The position numbers were made by a program, and so were the translations under genes. From NCBI RefSeq assembly GCF_025996515.1, contig NZ_BLRH01000060.1, positions 372,001-436,000 on the forward strand: a DNA stretch of 64,000 nucleotides. The letters run 5' to 3'. The DNA is from Rhizohabitans arisaemae. GTDB lineage: Bacteria; Actinomycetota; Actinomycetes; Streptosporangiales; Streptosporangiaceae. The notes below the pieces were generated by a model, which saw only the letters and a list, made by a program, of their open reading frames with translations, was not told the origin of the DNA and did no database searches. This document shows, in pieces, positions 8,944 to 19,600 of this stretch (position 1 is the stretch's first letter; every line of letters starts with the position of its first letter).

Positions 8944-11697
8944 ATGGCGATCCGGCCTGAGTGCAGCGTCGTCGTCATCGCCTACAACGACGCGCTGCGG
9001 CTGCCCCGGGCCGTGCACTCCGTACTCGACCAGACGCTGCGCGGCCTTGAGGTGGTCGTGGTCGACGACGGGTCCACCGACGAGACCGCCCGCGTCGCCG
9101 CCGAGCTGACGGCCGCCGATCCCCGAGTCCGCTACCTGCGGCGGGACGGCAACAGCGGCGGCTGCGGCGCTCCGCGCAACGACGGGCTGGACGCCGCGCG
9201 GGCCCCGCACGTCATGTTCCTCGACTCCGACGACCGGCTTCCCCGGCACGCTTGCAAGAGCCTGCTGCTGGAGCTGGAACGGACCGGGACCGACTTCGTC
9301 ACCGGCCAGCTCGCCCGGGTGTTCGAGCGGACCGGGAAGACCCAGCGATATTTCCCGCACCTGTACGCCCGGCGCCGGGTGGTCGCGGGCATCCGGGACG
9401 ACCCGGAGATGTTCCTGGATGGATTCTCCACGAACAAGCTGTATCGCCGGGATTTCCTCACCGGGCACGGGATCCGGTTCCGGGAGGACATCCTCTACGA
9501 GGATCACGTCTTCTCCACCGCCGCCTTCTGCCGGGCCCGCGGCTTCGCGGTGGTGCCGTGGACCGTCTACCACTGGCACCGGGCCGACGAGCACGGCGAT
9601 CACCGGACCTCGATCTCGCTCGGCATCGAGGAGATCGCCAACGTGCGGAACCGGGTGCACGCCGCAGGGCTGAGCGACGAGTACCTGCGCCGGAGCGGCT
9701 TCGCCGACCTGGTGGCCGAGCGGCAGTACCGCTTTCTCCGCCAGGATCTGCGGGTCTATCTGGCGGGGGCGGTGCCCACGGCCGACCCGGCCTGGCTGTC
9801 CGAGTTCGCCGCCGCGCTCCGGCCGTACCTGGCGGAGATGGAGCCGGGGGCCGCGGGGCGGGTGGATCCGACGATCCGGGTCTGCTGTCAGCTGCTGCGG
9901 GACGGGCGGCTGGACGACCTGGTGGTCGCGGCGCGCTCGCTCGGCCCGCCGCACGCCCCGCCGCGGCGGGTGACCCGGGCCGGCGGGCGGGTCTACTGGG
10001 GGAGTCCGGTCCCGGACGAGGGGACCGCCCGCGCCAACCTGGATCTCACCGCGCTGCATCAGGCGGAGCTGCCGTTCGGCTCGTCCCGGCTGCGGCACGA
10101 GGCGTCGGGGCTCACCCGGTCCGGGCCGGCCCTCACTTTGACGCTCCGGACCTATGATCCGTACGGCGTGCTGGACGACGTGGAGTTCACCGCGGAGCTC
10201 CACCTCCGCGGCAAATCCCGAAAAATCGGGATCAATCCGGTGCGGCAGGCCGACGGCACCCTCCTCTCCCCCATTGTGATCGACTTCGCCCGGCTCCCCA
10301 GGGAGATCTTGGGCGTACGCGGTGGCCACGACCCCGTGGTGGCGTTCACGGTCGCCGGACGGACCACGCGGGACCGGGTCCTGATCGACCCGCGGACCGA
10401 ACCGGTCACCGTACGGGCACCCGGCCAGACCGTGACGGCGCACCCGATGGGCACCGCCGCGTTTCTCCGGCTCACCTGGGAGCGCCGCGGGGTACGGCGG
10501 TGCCTGCCCACGGTGGCCAGGGCGGTACGGGCGCTGATCGGCCGCCTCGGCCGGGAGGACGTCAAGCTCACCGTCTACCGGGCGCTGATCGCGGTGCTGC
10601 CGCCCCGGCGGGATCTCGCGCTCTTTGAGTCCACCGTCGGCAAGGGGTACACCTGTAACCCCCGCTACCTCTACGAGGAGATCCGGCGCCGGCGGCTCCC
10701 GCTCCGGGTCGTCTGGTCGGTGGCCGGACCCCGGGCGCACTTCCCCGCCGACGCGTGCCTGGTACGTCGGATGAGCTGGCGATACGTCTGGACCATGGCC
10801 CGGGCCGGCTACTGGGTGGACAGCCACAACCTGCCGCTGCGCTTCCCCAAGCCGCGCCGTACCCGCTATCTGCAGACCTGGCACGGCCAGGGCATCAAGA
10901 CCATCGGCTTCGACGCGCCCGACCTGCGGTCGGACTTCGCCGCGCCGCGCCGGCTGTGGCGGCACGGGGTCGGGCGGTGGGACGCGCTGGTCTCCCCCAG
11001 CGCCGAGTTCGAACGGACCTTCGTCCCCGCCAACGGGTACACGGGACGGATCCTGCGGTACGGCTATCCGCGCAACGACGTCCTGGTGCGGCACGCCGAG
11101 CCGCGGCAGCGGATGCGGGCGGCGCGCACCCGCCGGGAGCTGGAGATCGACGGCGGCCGCCGGGTGCTCCTGTACGCGCCGACCTACCGGGACACCGCCA
11201 AACACAGCGGTCGGTCGGTCCGCGCCGACCTCGCCCTGATGGCCGAGGAGCTCGCCGGGGAGTGGGTCCTGGTGCTGCGAACCCATCCGGCCGATCGGTT
11301 CACGGTGCCCGAACACCTCAGGCACTTCGTCCGGGACGCGAGCGGCCACCCCGAGGTGAACGATCTGATGCTCGCCTCCGACGCCCTCCTCACCGACTAC
11401 TCCTCCCTCATGTGCGACTACGCCAACACCGGGCGGCCGATGCTCTTTTTCGTGGACGACTGGGAGGAGTACCGCCGGGGTGAGCGGGGCGTGACCCACG
11501 ACCTGTACGAGATCGCCCCGGGCCCGCCGCTCACCACGACCGCGGAGCTGATCGAGGCGCTGCGGGACCTGGATCGGGTGACGGCGGCCTACGCCGAGCG
11601 GTACGCGGCCTTCACCCGGGTGTGGTGTGCCGAGGAGACCGGGCACGCCGCCGAGCGGGTGGTGGAGGAGTTCTTCCGCGAGGTGGCCGACCGGTGA
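8944..11697 (+). CDS. GT2 glycosyltransferase fused to CDP-glycerol glycerophosphotransferase (TagF-like)
   Basis: 917 residues. Residues 5-230 are a GT-A glycosyltransferase family 2 domain (CSVVVIAYNDALRLPRAVHS; VVVDDGSTDET; metal site DSDD near residue 93). A middle beta-rich region of unknown role follows. The C-terminal TagF-type domain has TWHGQGIKTIGFD near residue 644, YAPTYRD near 743 and LLTDYSSLMCDYANTGRP near 817. Together they could add a sugar and polyol-phosphate to a teichoic-acid-like polymer on the cytoplasmic face. ATG 8944 has GGGGGAGG upstream. It overlaps the next gene by GTGA. It is the most divergent of the three fusions in this island. Confidence 0.88.
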   Translation: MAIRPECSVVVIAYNDALRLPRAVHSVLDQTLRGLEVVVVDDGSTDETARVAAELTAADPRVRYLRRDGNSGGCGAPRNDGLDAARAPHVMFLDSDDRLPRHACKSLLLELERTGTDFVTGQLARVFERTGKTQRYFPHLYARRRVVAGIRDDPEMFLDGFSTNKLYRRDFLTGHGIRFREDILYEDHVFSTAAFCRARGFAVVPWTVYHWHRADEHGDHRTSISLGIEEIANVRNRVHAAGLSDEYLRRSGFADLVAERQYRFLRQDLRVYLAGAVPTADPAWLSEFAAALRPYLAEMEPGAAGRVDPTIRVCCQLLRDGRLDDLVVAARSLGPPHAPPRRVTRAGGRVYWGSPVPDEGTARANLDLTALHQAELPFGSSRLRHEASGLTRSGPALTLTLRTYDPYGVLDDVEFTAELHLRGKSRKIGINPVRQADGTLLSPIVIDFARLPREILGVRGGHDPVVAFTVAGRTTRDRVLIDPRTEPVTVRAPGQTVTAHPMGTAAFLRLTWERRGVRRCLPTVARAVRALIGRLGREDVKLTVYRALIAVLPPRRDLALFESTVGKGYTCNPRYLYEEIRRRRLPLRVVWSVAGPRAHFPADACLVRRMSWRYVWTMARAGYWVDSHNLPLRFPKPRRTRYLQTWHGQGIKTIGFDAPDLRSDFAAPRRLWRHGVGRWDALVSPSAEFERTFVPANGYTGRILRYGYPRNDVLVRHAEPRQRMRAARTRRELEIDGGRRVLLYAPTYRDTAKHSGRSVRADLALMAEELAGEWVLVLRTHPADRFTVPEHLRHFVRDASGHPEVNDLMLASDALLTDYSSLMCDYANTGRPMLFFVDDWEEYRRGERGVTHDLYEIAPGPPLTTTAELIEALRDLDRVTAAYAERYAAFTRVWCAEETGHAAERVVEEFFREVADR

Positions 11698-12836
11698 TCG
11701 TGGACGACGTCGCGGAGGAGACGGTGTACGGCGCCGCGGGCCGCACCGGGAGGCGCCCGGTCTTCTTCGTCTGCATGGACGCGGACACCCTCGGCGGGAT
11801 GCAACGGGTCACCCACACGGTCGCGCACGGACTCGGCCTGCGCGGCCACCGGGTCACGGTGATCGGCTTGCACCGCGCCGCCGCCCCCGTCGGCTACGTG
11901 GCGGAACCGGCCTACGTCCACCGGGTGCTCCAGCGGAGCGTGCTCGGCCGGGAACGGGCGTGGGAGCGGCGCCTGGCCCGCGGGCGGCTGCGGGCGCTGT
12001 TCGGCGGGGTGACGGGCTACGTGGTGATGACCTCCCCGGGTGTCGCCGCCTGGCTGGACGGGCTGTTGCCCGCCACGATGCGGGGGATCGGCCAGTACCA
12101 CGGGTCCTTCGAGCACGCCCGGGCCTGCTGGCACCTCGGCGGGATCACCAGGCACTACCCGGAGCTGGACAAGGCCGTCTTCCTCAGCGAGGAGGACGCC
12201 GGCGCCTTCGCCGCCCACGCCCTGCTGCCCAACGCCGCCCATCTGGCCAACCCCCTTCCGCACTGGCCGGGGCGGGTCTCCGCGCTCGCCGTACCGCGGC
12301 TGCTCGGGGTCGGCAGGCTGGAGGGGGTCAAACGGTTCGACCGGCTCATCGACGCCTTCGCCGCGGCCGCCCGTACCGTCGCCGAACGCTGGGAGCTCCA
12401 TTTGATCGGGGAGGGTGCGGAGAAGGGGCGGCTCCGGGCGCACGCGGCGGCCCGCGGCGTCGGCGACCGGGTCGTCTTCCGCGGCCGGGTCCCCGCGGCC
12501 GAGCTGGAGCGGGAGTACCTCGGCTCCTCGCTGCTCGGCCTGACCAGCGAGCACGAGGGGTTCCCGCTGGTGCTCGGGGAGGCGGCCGCGCACGGTGTGC
12601 CCGCGGTGGCGTTCGACGTCTCCGGCGGGGTCCGTGCGCTGATCCGGGACGGGGTGACCGGGGTGCTGGTGCCCCCGGGCGACGTCGGCGCGTTCGGCGC
12701 CGTCCTCGCCGGCCTCATGGCCGACCCGTCCGGGCGGCGGCGGCTCGGGGCCGCCGCCCGTACCGATGTGGCGCGTCTCCGGCTCGACCGGATACTCGAC
12801 CACTGGGAACTGCTTTTCGCGGAGATCGAGCGTTAG
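11694..12836 (+). CDS. GT4-family glycosyltransferase
   Basis: 380 residues from GTG 11694, which overlaps the stop of the preceding GT2-TagF gene. It has the GT-B fold of family GT4: an N-terminal glycine-rich MDADTLGGMQRVTH motif and a C-terminal nucleotide-sugar domain (LLGVGRLEGVKRFDRLIDAF; LIGEGAEKGRL; SEHEGFPLVLGEAAAHG near residue 284, with the conserved E-x7-E). The relatives include TagE and RfaB types. It likely decorates or extends the polymer made by its operon partner. It converges on the sulfotransferase, with which it shares four bases. Confidence 0.88.
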   Translation: MIVDDVAEETVYGAAGRTGRRPVFFVCMDADTLGGMQRVTHTVAHGLGLRGHRVTVIGLHRAAAPVGYVAEPAYVHRVLQRSVLGRERAWERRLARGRLRALFGGVTGYVVMTSPGVAAWLDGLLPATMRGIGQYHGSFEHARACWHLGGITRHYPELDKAVFLSEEDAGAFAAHALLPNAAHLANPLPHWPGRVSALAVPRLLGVGRLEGVKRFDRLIDAFAAAARTVAERWELHLIGEGAEKGRLRAHAAARGVGDRVVFRGRVPAAELEREYLGSSLLGLTSEHEGFPLVLGEAAAHGVPAVAFDVSGGVRALIRDGVTGVLVPPGDVGAFGAVLAGLMADPSGRRRLGAAARTDVARLRLDRILDHWELLFAEIER

Positions 12837-13879
12837 GCCCCGATCTGTGCGTACTGCGGCGCCGGCTCCAGCGGGACCCCGGCGGCGAGCCGCTGACCCG
12901 AGGTGAGCAACGCCCCGACCGGGCTCGGCTCACGCAGCCGGCCGATCCGGTCGCGGGAGAGCTTCTTCCACTTGCCGAACCGGCGCTTGGCCGCGATCTT
13001 CTCGTATTTGGCGAGCCGTCCCGCGGCCGGCCGGGGCGCGCCGGAGAGCTGGTAGCCGTTGGTGAGCAGCCGATCCCCGAGGACCGCCTCGCACAGCGCC
13101 ACCTCCCAGGGCTCCAGCCGGTCCTGCCAGCTCCCGACCCTGGCCTGGGTGACGTCCCCGTGGGTGTTCTTGTGCCACACCTTGTGCTTGGGGACGGCCT
13201 CCCCGGCGATGTGCCGCGGCTCGCACATCACCGGGTCGTACTCCTCGCCGAGGAACTCGCAGAGGCCGCGGAGTTCTGCCTCCGGGTCGGCGGTGAGGTT
13301 CTCGTACCGCAGCTGGTAGAAGGTGTCCGCGGGAAGCCGACGGGCGTGCCGCTCGGCGTAGTCGACGGCCTCGGCCCAGTTGGCGGCCGCGTGGTAGACG
13401 CTCTTGCGGTACCAGGGCATCTCCTTCAGCGAGGCGACGCAGTCCCGCCCGTCCCGGACGATGTTCACGAACTGCGCGTCGGGGAAGAGCCGCTGCAGCA
13501 TGCCGACGTGGTGGAAGTAGCTGGGCCGCTTGTCCCCCCAGCGGGGCTTGCCGAAGCGCTCCGCGTAGGAGCGGAAGACGATGCCGATGGCCGAGCCGAG
13601 CGAGGGGGGGCCGGCCATGATCTCGTCGATGATCTCGTCGGCGTCGAGCCGGAGCTCGCGGAACTTGGTGTCCTTGCCGGAGGTGATCCATTTGGCGAGC
13701 CGGTAGCGGTTCTCCGGCACGCGCAGGTCGCCGTACTGACGGCGCTTGTAGTAGGCCGGAACGAGGAATCTCGTCTCCGGCGGCACCGCGATACGCGGGT
13801 GGGAGTGCAGCATCAGCTGCAGCATCGTGGTGCCCGAACGTGGACATCCGATGACAAAGATTGGCCTGTCGGACGGCAT
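12833..13879 (-). CDS. PAPS-dependent sulfotransferase
   Basis: 348 residues. The 5'-phosphosulfate-binding loop is GCPRSGTTMLQLMLHSHP near the N-terminus, and the 3'-phosphate-binding motif is FVNIVRDGRDCVASL near residue 142. These define a Sulfotransfer_3 family enzyme that moves sulfate from PAPS to a hydroxyl or amine. ATG 13879 is chosen because it lies just before the P-loop and follows a GGGGG stretch; an upstream TTG at 13909 is less likely. It lies 45 bases after a CDP-alcohol phosphatidyltransferase on the same strand. The acceptor is unknown; a surface glycan or lipid is inferred from the neighbours. Confidence 0.88.
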   Translation of the reverse strand: MPSDRPIFVIGCPRSGTTMLQLMLHSHPRIAVPPETRFLVPAYYKRRQYGDLRVPENRYRLAKWITSGKDTKFRELRLDADEIIDEIMAGPPSLGSAIGIVFRSYAERFGKPRWGDKRPSYFHHVGMLQRLFPDAQFVNIVRDGRDCVASLKEMPWYRKSVYHAAANWAEAVDYAERHARRLPADTFYQLRYENLTADPEAELRGLCEFLGEEYDPVMCEPRHIAGEAVPKHKVWHKNTHGDVTQARVGSWQDRLEPWEVALCEAVLGDRLLTNGYQLSGAPRPAAGRLAKYEKIAAKRRFGKWKKLSRDRIGRLREPSPVGALLTSGQRLAAGVPLEPAPQYAQIGA

Positions 13880-13924
13880 TTGAGGAACCCCCAGATTCTT
13901 CGGTGACAATAACGGCGGAACGAG

Positions 13925-14848
13925 CTACCTGACCCCCGCCGCAGCACGCTGCTCGGGTACCGCCAAAAGCTCTCGGGACCGCGTCTTCGCGATCACTCGC
14001 TCGCACTCCCGTGCGGCCAGCCACAGCCGGTAGACGATGACGAATTCAAAGGTCATCAGAATCGCGCCGATGGTTCCGGCGATGGGAATGAGCGCCGACG
14101 GCCCGAGGATCGGGGCGACGATGAACACCGCCATGTGAAACTCGATTCCGCTGATGACATGGCTGCGGACACGGCGCCGCACGAGTGCGATACGAAATCG
14201 GTTGAACCATGGAAAGCGCGCATGGAATCCACGCTGCAAATCAATCATCGAGGTCTCCGCGGCTATCTTGCGCGGATCGGCCTCGGGTGATTCCCGCAGG
14301 ATGTCGGTGACGAAGACCGGACCGGCGCTGCGGTCCTTGCCCATGGCCTCCGCGGTCCTGTTCTTGATCGCCTCGTTGACTCGGAAGACCCGCATCCCGT
14401 TGATGTACCGGAAGAGGTCGAGAACCGTGATCCCCGCACCGAGCAGCAGATACGCGACGTCTCCGGTCATCTGGTACTGCCCGAAGGCGAGTCCGAAGGA
14501 GCAGAGCGCCACCCGGACCCGGTCGACCACGTAGTCGAGCCAGAGGCCGAACATCGTCCCGGTCCCCTTGAGCCGGGCGATCTTCCCGTCCATGCAGTCG
14601 AAGACGAAGCTGAAATGGAACAGCACCGCGCCGAGTACCAGCCAGTGCCAGCCGCCGAGGGCGAAGACCCCGGCCGCGGCAGTGCCGAGAAGAAGCGACG
14701 CACTTGTGAGCTGATTTGGGGTCACCGATGTGTGATTTGCCGTGAACAGGACAAGCCTGCATGCCAGCGGATCAACGAGAAATACGGTCCACCAAGCGTC
14801 GCGAGCTTTGCATGTGCTGCGCACATCATCCAGTGAGAACATCGGCAT
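13925..14848 (-). CDS. CDP-alcohol phosphatidyltransferase family membrane protein
   Basis: 307 residues. The full CDP-OH-P signature D-x2-DG-x2-AR-x8-G-x3-D-x3-D is present at about residues 84-109 (DCMDGKIAR ... GLWLDYVVDR). Several hydrophobic helices follow. Family members transfer a phospho-alcohol from a CDP-linked donor to an acceptor at the membrane. A basic, charged stretch (about 165-225) separates the catalytic domain from two more hydrophobic segments, longer than in housekeeping PgsA (about 200 residues), so this is a specialised member. It likely builds a phospho-linked lipid or polymer for the sulfotransferase downstream. No strong ribosome site precedes the ATG. Confidence 0.85.
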   Translation of the reverse strand: MPMFSLDDVRSTCKARDAWWTVFLVDPLACRLVLFTANHTSVTPNQLTSASLLLGTAAAGVFALGGWHWLVLGAVLFHFSFVFDCMDGKIARLKGTGTMFGLWLDYVVDRVRVALCSFGLAFGQYQMTGDVAYLLLGAGITVLDLFRYINGMRVFRVNEAIKNRTAEAMGKDRSAGPVFVTDILRESPEADPRKIAAETSMIDLQRGFHARFPWFNRFRIALVRRRVRSHVISGIEFHMAVFIVAPILGPSALIPIAGTIGAILMTFEFVIVYRLWLAARECERVIAKTRSRELLAVPEQRAAAGVR

Positions 14849-14972
14849 ACATGCCAGGATGACTACCGCCCGCTGGGAAACTGAGGCGACTGGTAACCGA
14901 CGGGCAATCTCATTACCGCTTCTTGACCAGAGGTTAGCGCCGATTCATCATTCCTCGCCCTTGGGAGGATTC

Positions 14973-16682
14973 ATGCACGATAACGCCGTTAAGCCCCGGG
15001 CGCCGAGGTCGGGGACCCCGACCGCCGTGGGTGGGGATCCGGGGCGCCGGAAAACGGGGCGCCGGAGCGCGGAAAGTCCTGCGAAAACGCTATTAAATAA
15101 GGCAATTCGCCGGATTGCCGAGCTGCGTTTTCGCCGTGGTTGCCCGGACCTCTTCGCCGACCCCGACCTCGTCCTGCTGAAGGCCGGCAACCGGCTCCGG
15201 CTCGTCCGCCGATGCCGTGGCGTGGCCCCGGTCCAGGCCCGGCGGGACACCCTCGAACTGGTCCGCACCGCACTCCAGGCCGCCCGGCTCCCGTACTTCC
15301 TGGTCCGCAACTCCTCGGCGCTCACCTCGACCGTGGCCGTCTCCACCAGGCACCGCAGCGCCGCGCTCGCGGCGCTCGCCGCCACCGCCGCGTGCCGGCC
15401 CCTCTACATCTCGTCCGGGACCGACCCGGGAAGCCCGCGGCTCGGCGCCGCCCGCGGCAGTTGGCGCGGCCTGGCCGAGGTCCCGATACTGCACGTCGCG
15501 CTGTACTTCGCGCCCCCCACCGGCGGCTGGGTCCTCGGGCCGGAGTACGGCTGCACGGTGGAGTTCTGGGAGGAGCGCGGCGGCGAACTGCGCGCCCCGC
15601 AGCCGAACCTCGTCACCGAGGCCATCCCGGTCGCGGGCGAGCTCGTCCAGGCGGACGAGACCCTCTTCACCTGGCTCACCGACGACGAGGACAGTCCGGC
15701 CCCCACCCGCACGGAGTTCGTCGTGCCGCTCGTCGACGACATCGGGTTCCCGGTCGACGCGGTCTACACCTGGGTGGACGGCGACGACCCGGCCTGGCGG
15801 GCGCGCCGGGACGCCGTCCTGGCCGGCTGCGCCGACCTGCCCCCGAACGAGCACTCGACGACCGAGGCCCGCTACACGAGCCGGGACGAACTCCGGTTCT
15901 CCCTGCGCTCCCTGGCGGCCTTCGCCCCGTGGATCCGCCACATCTGGATCGTCACCGACGGCCAGGTGCCCGCCTGGCTGGACGTCGACCACCCGAAGAT
16001 CAGCATCGTGGACCACAAGGAGATCTTCCAGGAGCCCGACGCCCTCCCGACGTTCAACTCACACGCCATCGAGACGCAGCTGCACCACATCGACGGCCTG
16101 TCCGAGCACTTCCTCTACCTCAACGACGACTTCTTCCTCGGCCGCCCGGTTTCCCCGCAGATGTTCTTCCACCCCAACGGGATCCCCCAGTTCTTCACCT
16201 CCCGGGCCCAGGTGCCGCTCGGGCCTCCCCTGCCGGAGGAGTCGCCGGTCCACTCCGCGGCCAAGAACAACCGGCGGCTGCTCCACCAGGCCTACAGCCG
16301 CTCGATCATGAACAAGATGAAGCACGCCCCCTACGCCCTGCGCCGCAGCCTGCTCGCCGAGATCGAACGGCGTTTCGCCGCCGAGGTACGGGCCACCGCG
16401 CACCGGCGGTTCCGCTCAAGCACGGACGTGTCGATGGCCTCCTCCCTCCATCCGTACTACGCCTACCTGAGCGGGCGCGCGGTGCACGGATCGATCGAGT
16501 ACACCTATGTGGATCTCTCCGTGGCCCGCACGCCCGCCAAGCTCCGGCGCATCCTGGCCTGCCGGGAGTACGACGCGTTCTGCCTCAACGACACCGACGC
16601 GACCACGCCCGAGCAGGACGCCCGGTTCCGCAGGTTCCTGGAGCGGTATCTGCCGGAGCCGAGCCCGTTCGAGCGGTCATGA
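14973..16682 (+). CDS. Stealth family protein (sugar-phosphate / capsule phosphotransferase)
   Basis: 569 residues from ATG 14973, with GGGAGGA at 14963-14969. All Stealth conserved regions are visible: CR1 DAVYTWVDGDDPAWR near residue 260; CR2 LRFSLRSLAAFAPWIRHIWI near 305; CR3 with HFLYLNDDFFLGR near 378; CR4 with CLNDTD near 536. Stealth proteins transfer sugar-1-phosphate units in capsule or wall polymers and are related to the GlcNAc-1-phosphotransferase of lysosomal enzyme tagging. About 230 N-terminal residues of less clear relation precede CR1. It is divergent from the CDP-alcohol transferase and overlaps the convergent GT2-TagF gene by six bases. Confidence 0.92.
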   Translation: MHDNAVKPRAPRSGTPTAVGGDPGRRKTGRRSAESPAKTLLNKAIRRIAELRFRRGCPDLFADPDLVLLKAGNRLRLVRRCRGVAPVQARRDTLELVRTALQAARLPYFLVRNSSALTSTVAVSTRHRSAALAALAATAACRPLYISSGTDPGSPRLGAARGSWRGLAEVPILHVALYFAPPTGGWVLGPEYGCTVEFWEERGGELRAPQPNLVTEAIPVAGELVQADETLFTWLTDDEDSPAPTRTEFVVPLVDDIGFPVDAVYTWVDGDDPAWRARRDAVLAGCADLPPNEHSTTEARYTSRDELRFSLRSLAAFAPWIRHIWIVTDGQVPAWLDVDHPKISIVDHKEIFQEPDALPTFNSHAIETQLHHIDGLSEHFLYLNDDFFLGRPVSPQMFFHPNGIPQFFTSRAQVPLGPPLPEESPVHSAAKNNRRLLHQAYSRSIMNKMKHAPYALRRSLLAEIERRFAAEVRATAHRRFRSSTDVSMASSLHPYYAYLSGRAVHGSIEYTYVDLSVARTPAKLRRILACREYDAFCLNDTDATTPEQDARFRRFLERYLPEPSPFERS

Positions 16683-19600
16683 CTCCAGCAGCCGGTCGAC
16701 GACCCGGGCGGAGGCCTTCCCGTCGTCGAAGGGGCAGTACTTCCCGGTGAAGCGGGCGTACCGGCCGGCGTAGGCGGCGGGGTCGAGGGAGCGCAGGGCC
16801 GCGATGACCTCATCGGAGGTGGTGAGCAGCGGCCCGGGTGCCTCGGACTCCAGGTCGAGGCAGAACCCGCGGACCTCGTCCCGGTAGCGGGCCAGGTCGT
16901 AGGTGAAGAACACCATGGGGCGGCCGGTGACCGCGAAGTCGAACATCGCCGAGGAGTAGTCGGTGACCAGCACATCCGCGATCAGGTACAGGTCGGCGAT
17001 GTCCGGGTAGCCGGCGACGTCGATCGCGTACCGCGCGAGCGCGGACCGATCCGTCACCAGGTAGTGGGTGCGCAGGAGGATCACGTGGTCCTCCCCGAGC
17101 GCGGCGTGCGCCCGCTCCAGATCCAGCTCCAGGGTGAACAGGCGCGTCCCGTGGTTGACCTGATGGTCGTCCCGCCAGGTCGGCGCGTAGAGGATCACCC
17201 GCTTCCCCTCGGGGATGCCGAGCCTGCGCCGGACCGCCGCCGCGACGGCGTCCGCCCGAGGCGCGAGCAGCGCGTCGTTCCTCGGATACCCCGACTCCAG
17301 GATCTCCCCCTCGTAGCCGAACGCCCGCCGGAAGATCGGGGTGGCGAACGGGCTGGGCGAGATCAGCAGATCCCACTTCGGCACGTCGTACTCCAGCCAG
17401 TCCAGCAGCTCCACCCGGCGGTACGGCATCCGCGCCAGATCGCGGCCCAGGCGCTTGAGCGGAGTGCCGTGCCAGGTCTGCAGATACATCTGCCCAGGCC
17501 GTTTGGTGTACCAGCGGGGCGCCGTACGGTTGCCCACCACAAACCGCGCCACCCCCAGCGCCTGCTCGTGCTCGCGGCTGCCCTGCAGCACGGTACGGAC
17601 GCCGTCGGGGACCCGGAACTGCCCGTCGGCGGTCACCCAGACGCACTCCACCCCACCCCGCCGGGCCAGCTCCTCCGAGATCGCCCGCGGGTTGCAGGCG
17701 TACTGCCGGCCGCCGTAACCGTCGAAGACGGCGAGCTCGGCCCGGGGCGAACGGTGGTGCCGGGCGGTCGAGCGCAGCCGTACCTCCGCGTAGCGTCCCC
17801 GCTCGTCCGGCCGGAGCGCGGGACGCACCCGCAGCCCCAGGGTGTCCCCCTGCTGCGCCCGGACGCTCACCTCGTGCACCCCGGTGACATGCGGCCTCGG
17901 CAGCCGCTCCACCGCGGAACGGGCCACCGAGACGGCCGTCTCCCCCGAATCCCCGCGCACCAGCAGGTCCCAGGTCCCGCTGCGCAGCGGCAGGTCGCCC
18001 AGCGGATCCCCGACCGCGGCCGGGGTCAGCACCACGGTGAACCGGTCCCCCTCCCAGGTGACCGGGAACGTGTGCTCCTCGACGGAGCGGCGGTGGCGCA
18101 GGGTCAGCGAATCCGGGCGCCCGCCGTACTCGCCGGTCAGCACCAGCCGATCCCCCTCGAACCAGTCGATCCGGTCCACCAGCGGCCGGGAAACCCGCTC
18201 GATCGCGGCCAGGTTGCCGTGCCGGGTACGGACCACGGCCACCTCCCGGCCGTCCTTGACGTAGCGCACCGAGGGAAGGTCGCCGAGGACCGAGAGTCGG
18301 AACGTGGCCTCCGGCGCCTCGATCGACAGGTCCCAGTCGACCCCGTCCTTGATCTGGGCGGCGGCCAGGTCGCCGGGGTCCGGACCGGCGATCAGCTCCT
18401 CCAGCGGGAGCCGGGCCAGGAAACGTCCCTCCCGCTCCGACGACGCCGAGCCCACCACCCGGGTCACACCCTGCCGCCGGGTGGCGGTCAACGCCCCGAC
18501 CTCCTCGCCCGCCCTCCCGCGCAGCAGCAGCTCGCCGCCGAGCACCGCGCACTCGGTGACGACGGCGGGGGGCACCGAGACCTTGATCGCGAAGCCGCCG
18601 TCGTCGATCGGATGGGCGAGCACCCCCTCGGCGATCTCCCGCCCGGACGCGGTGCCGAGCCCGGCCACCCGCCCGCTCCGCCGCACCCCGTGGCTTGCCA
18701 CCGTGACGTGCAGCTCCCAGACCGCCCGCTGCGTCCCGAGCACCGCCGGGTCGACCTCGACGGCGAACCCGGTCCAGTCGTAGCACGCCGACGACCGCCC
18801 CGAGTCCGCGGTCACGTCGATCCGCTGCACCCGGCGCACCGTCAGCGGGATCCGGGTGCCGTTCTTGGCGTGCACCAGCCACATCCGGATCTCGCTCTGC
18901 GCCGGGGAGGCCACGTCCAGATGTTTGATCAGGGCGTGCCCCGCGATCCGCAGCCGCCCGTCGTGCCAGCGGGCCTCGTCGACCTTCGCCCGGAGCGCGA
19001 GCTCGTCCCCCAGCTCGAAGACCTCGTCGGGGACGCCCGTCCTGGCGTCGCCGAAGTAGGGGTAGCGGGCGTACCAGCGGTGCCGGAACAGGCCGCGCCG
19101 GACCACCTCGGCGTCCCTGATCTCCCCCCCTTCGAAGCGGAGCACCTCGCGCAGCTCGGCGACCAGACCCCGCCGCATCAGGTGCGCCTTGAGCCGCTTG
19201 ATCACGGGGAGCTTGGCGAGCGCGGCCGGATCGAGGTCGTTCACGCAGTCCACGGCGAGCCTGACCAGCTCCGCCTCGTCGGCTTCGGCGACCGCGTCCA
19301 GCGCCTCGGCGAGCGCGGGCAGGTCGGAGCTCGCGATCACCTCGTCGTAGTGGCGTTTCAGCTGGGGGGCGGACTCGGCCAGGAAGGCCGAGACGTCCCG
19401 CACCGAGACGAGCCGATCGCAGATGTTGGCGAGTTCCCGGCGACGCTGCGTGATCGACCGCTCCCCCGCCGCACGGACCCGCCAGTAGTAGACGACGTCC
19501 TTGAGCACGTCCACCGCGGACGCCAGCACATGGGCGCGAACGGTTACCGGATGGTCCTCGTACATGCCCGATGGAAATCGAAAGGCATGGGTGTCCCAAA

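Noticed and set aside
8860-11646. Long minus-strand open frame of 928 codons
   Set aside because: It is the mirror of the GT2-TagF gene; its product is rich in Arg, Gly, Pro and His with no motif, as expected in GC-rich DNA. The plus strand carries clear catalytic motifs.
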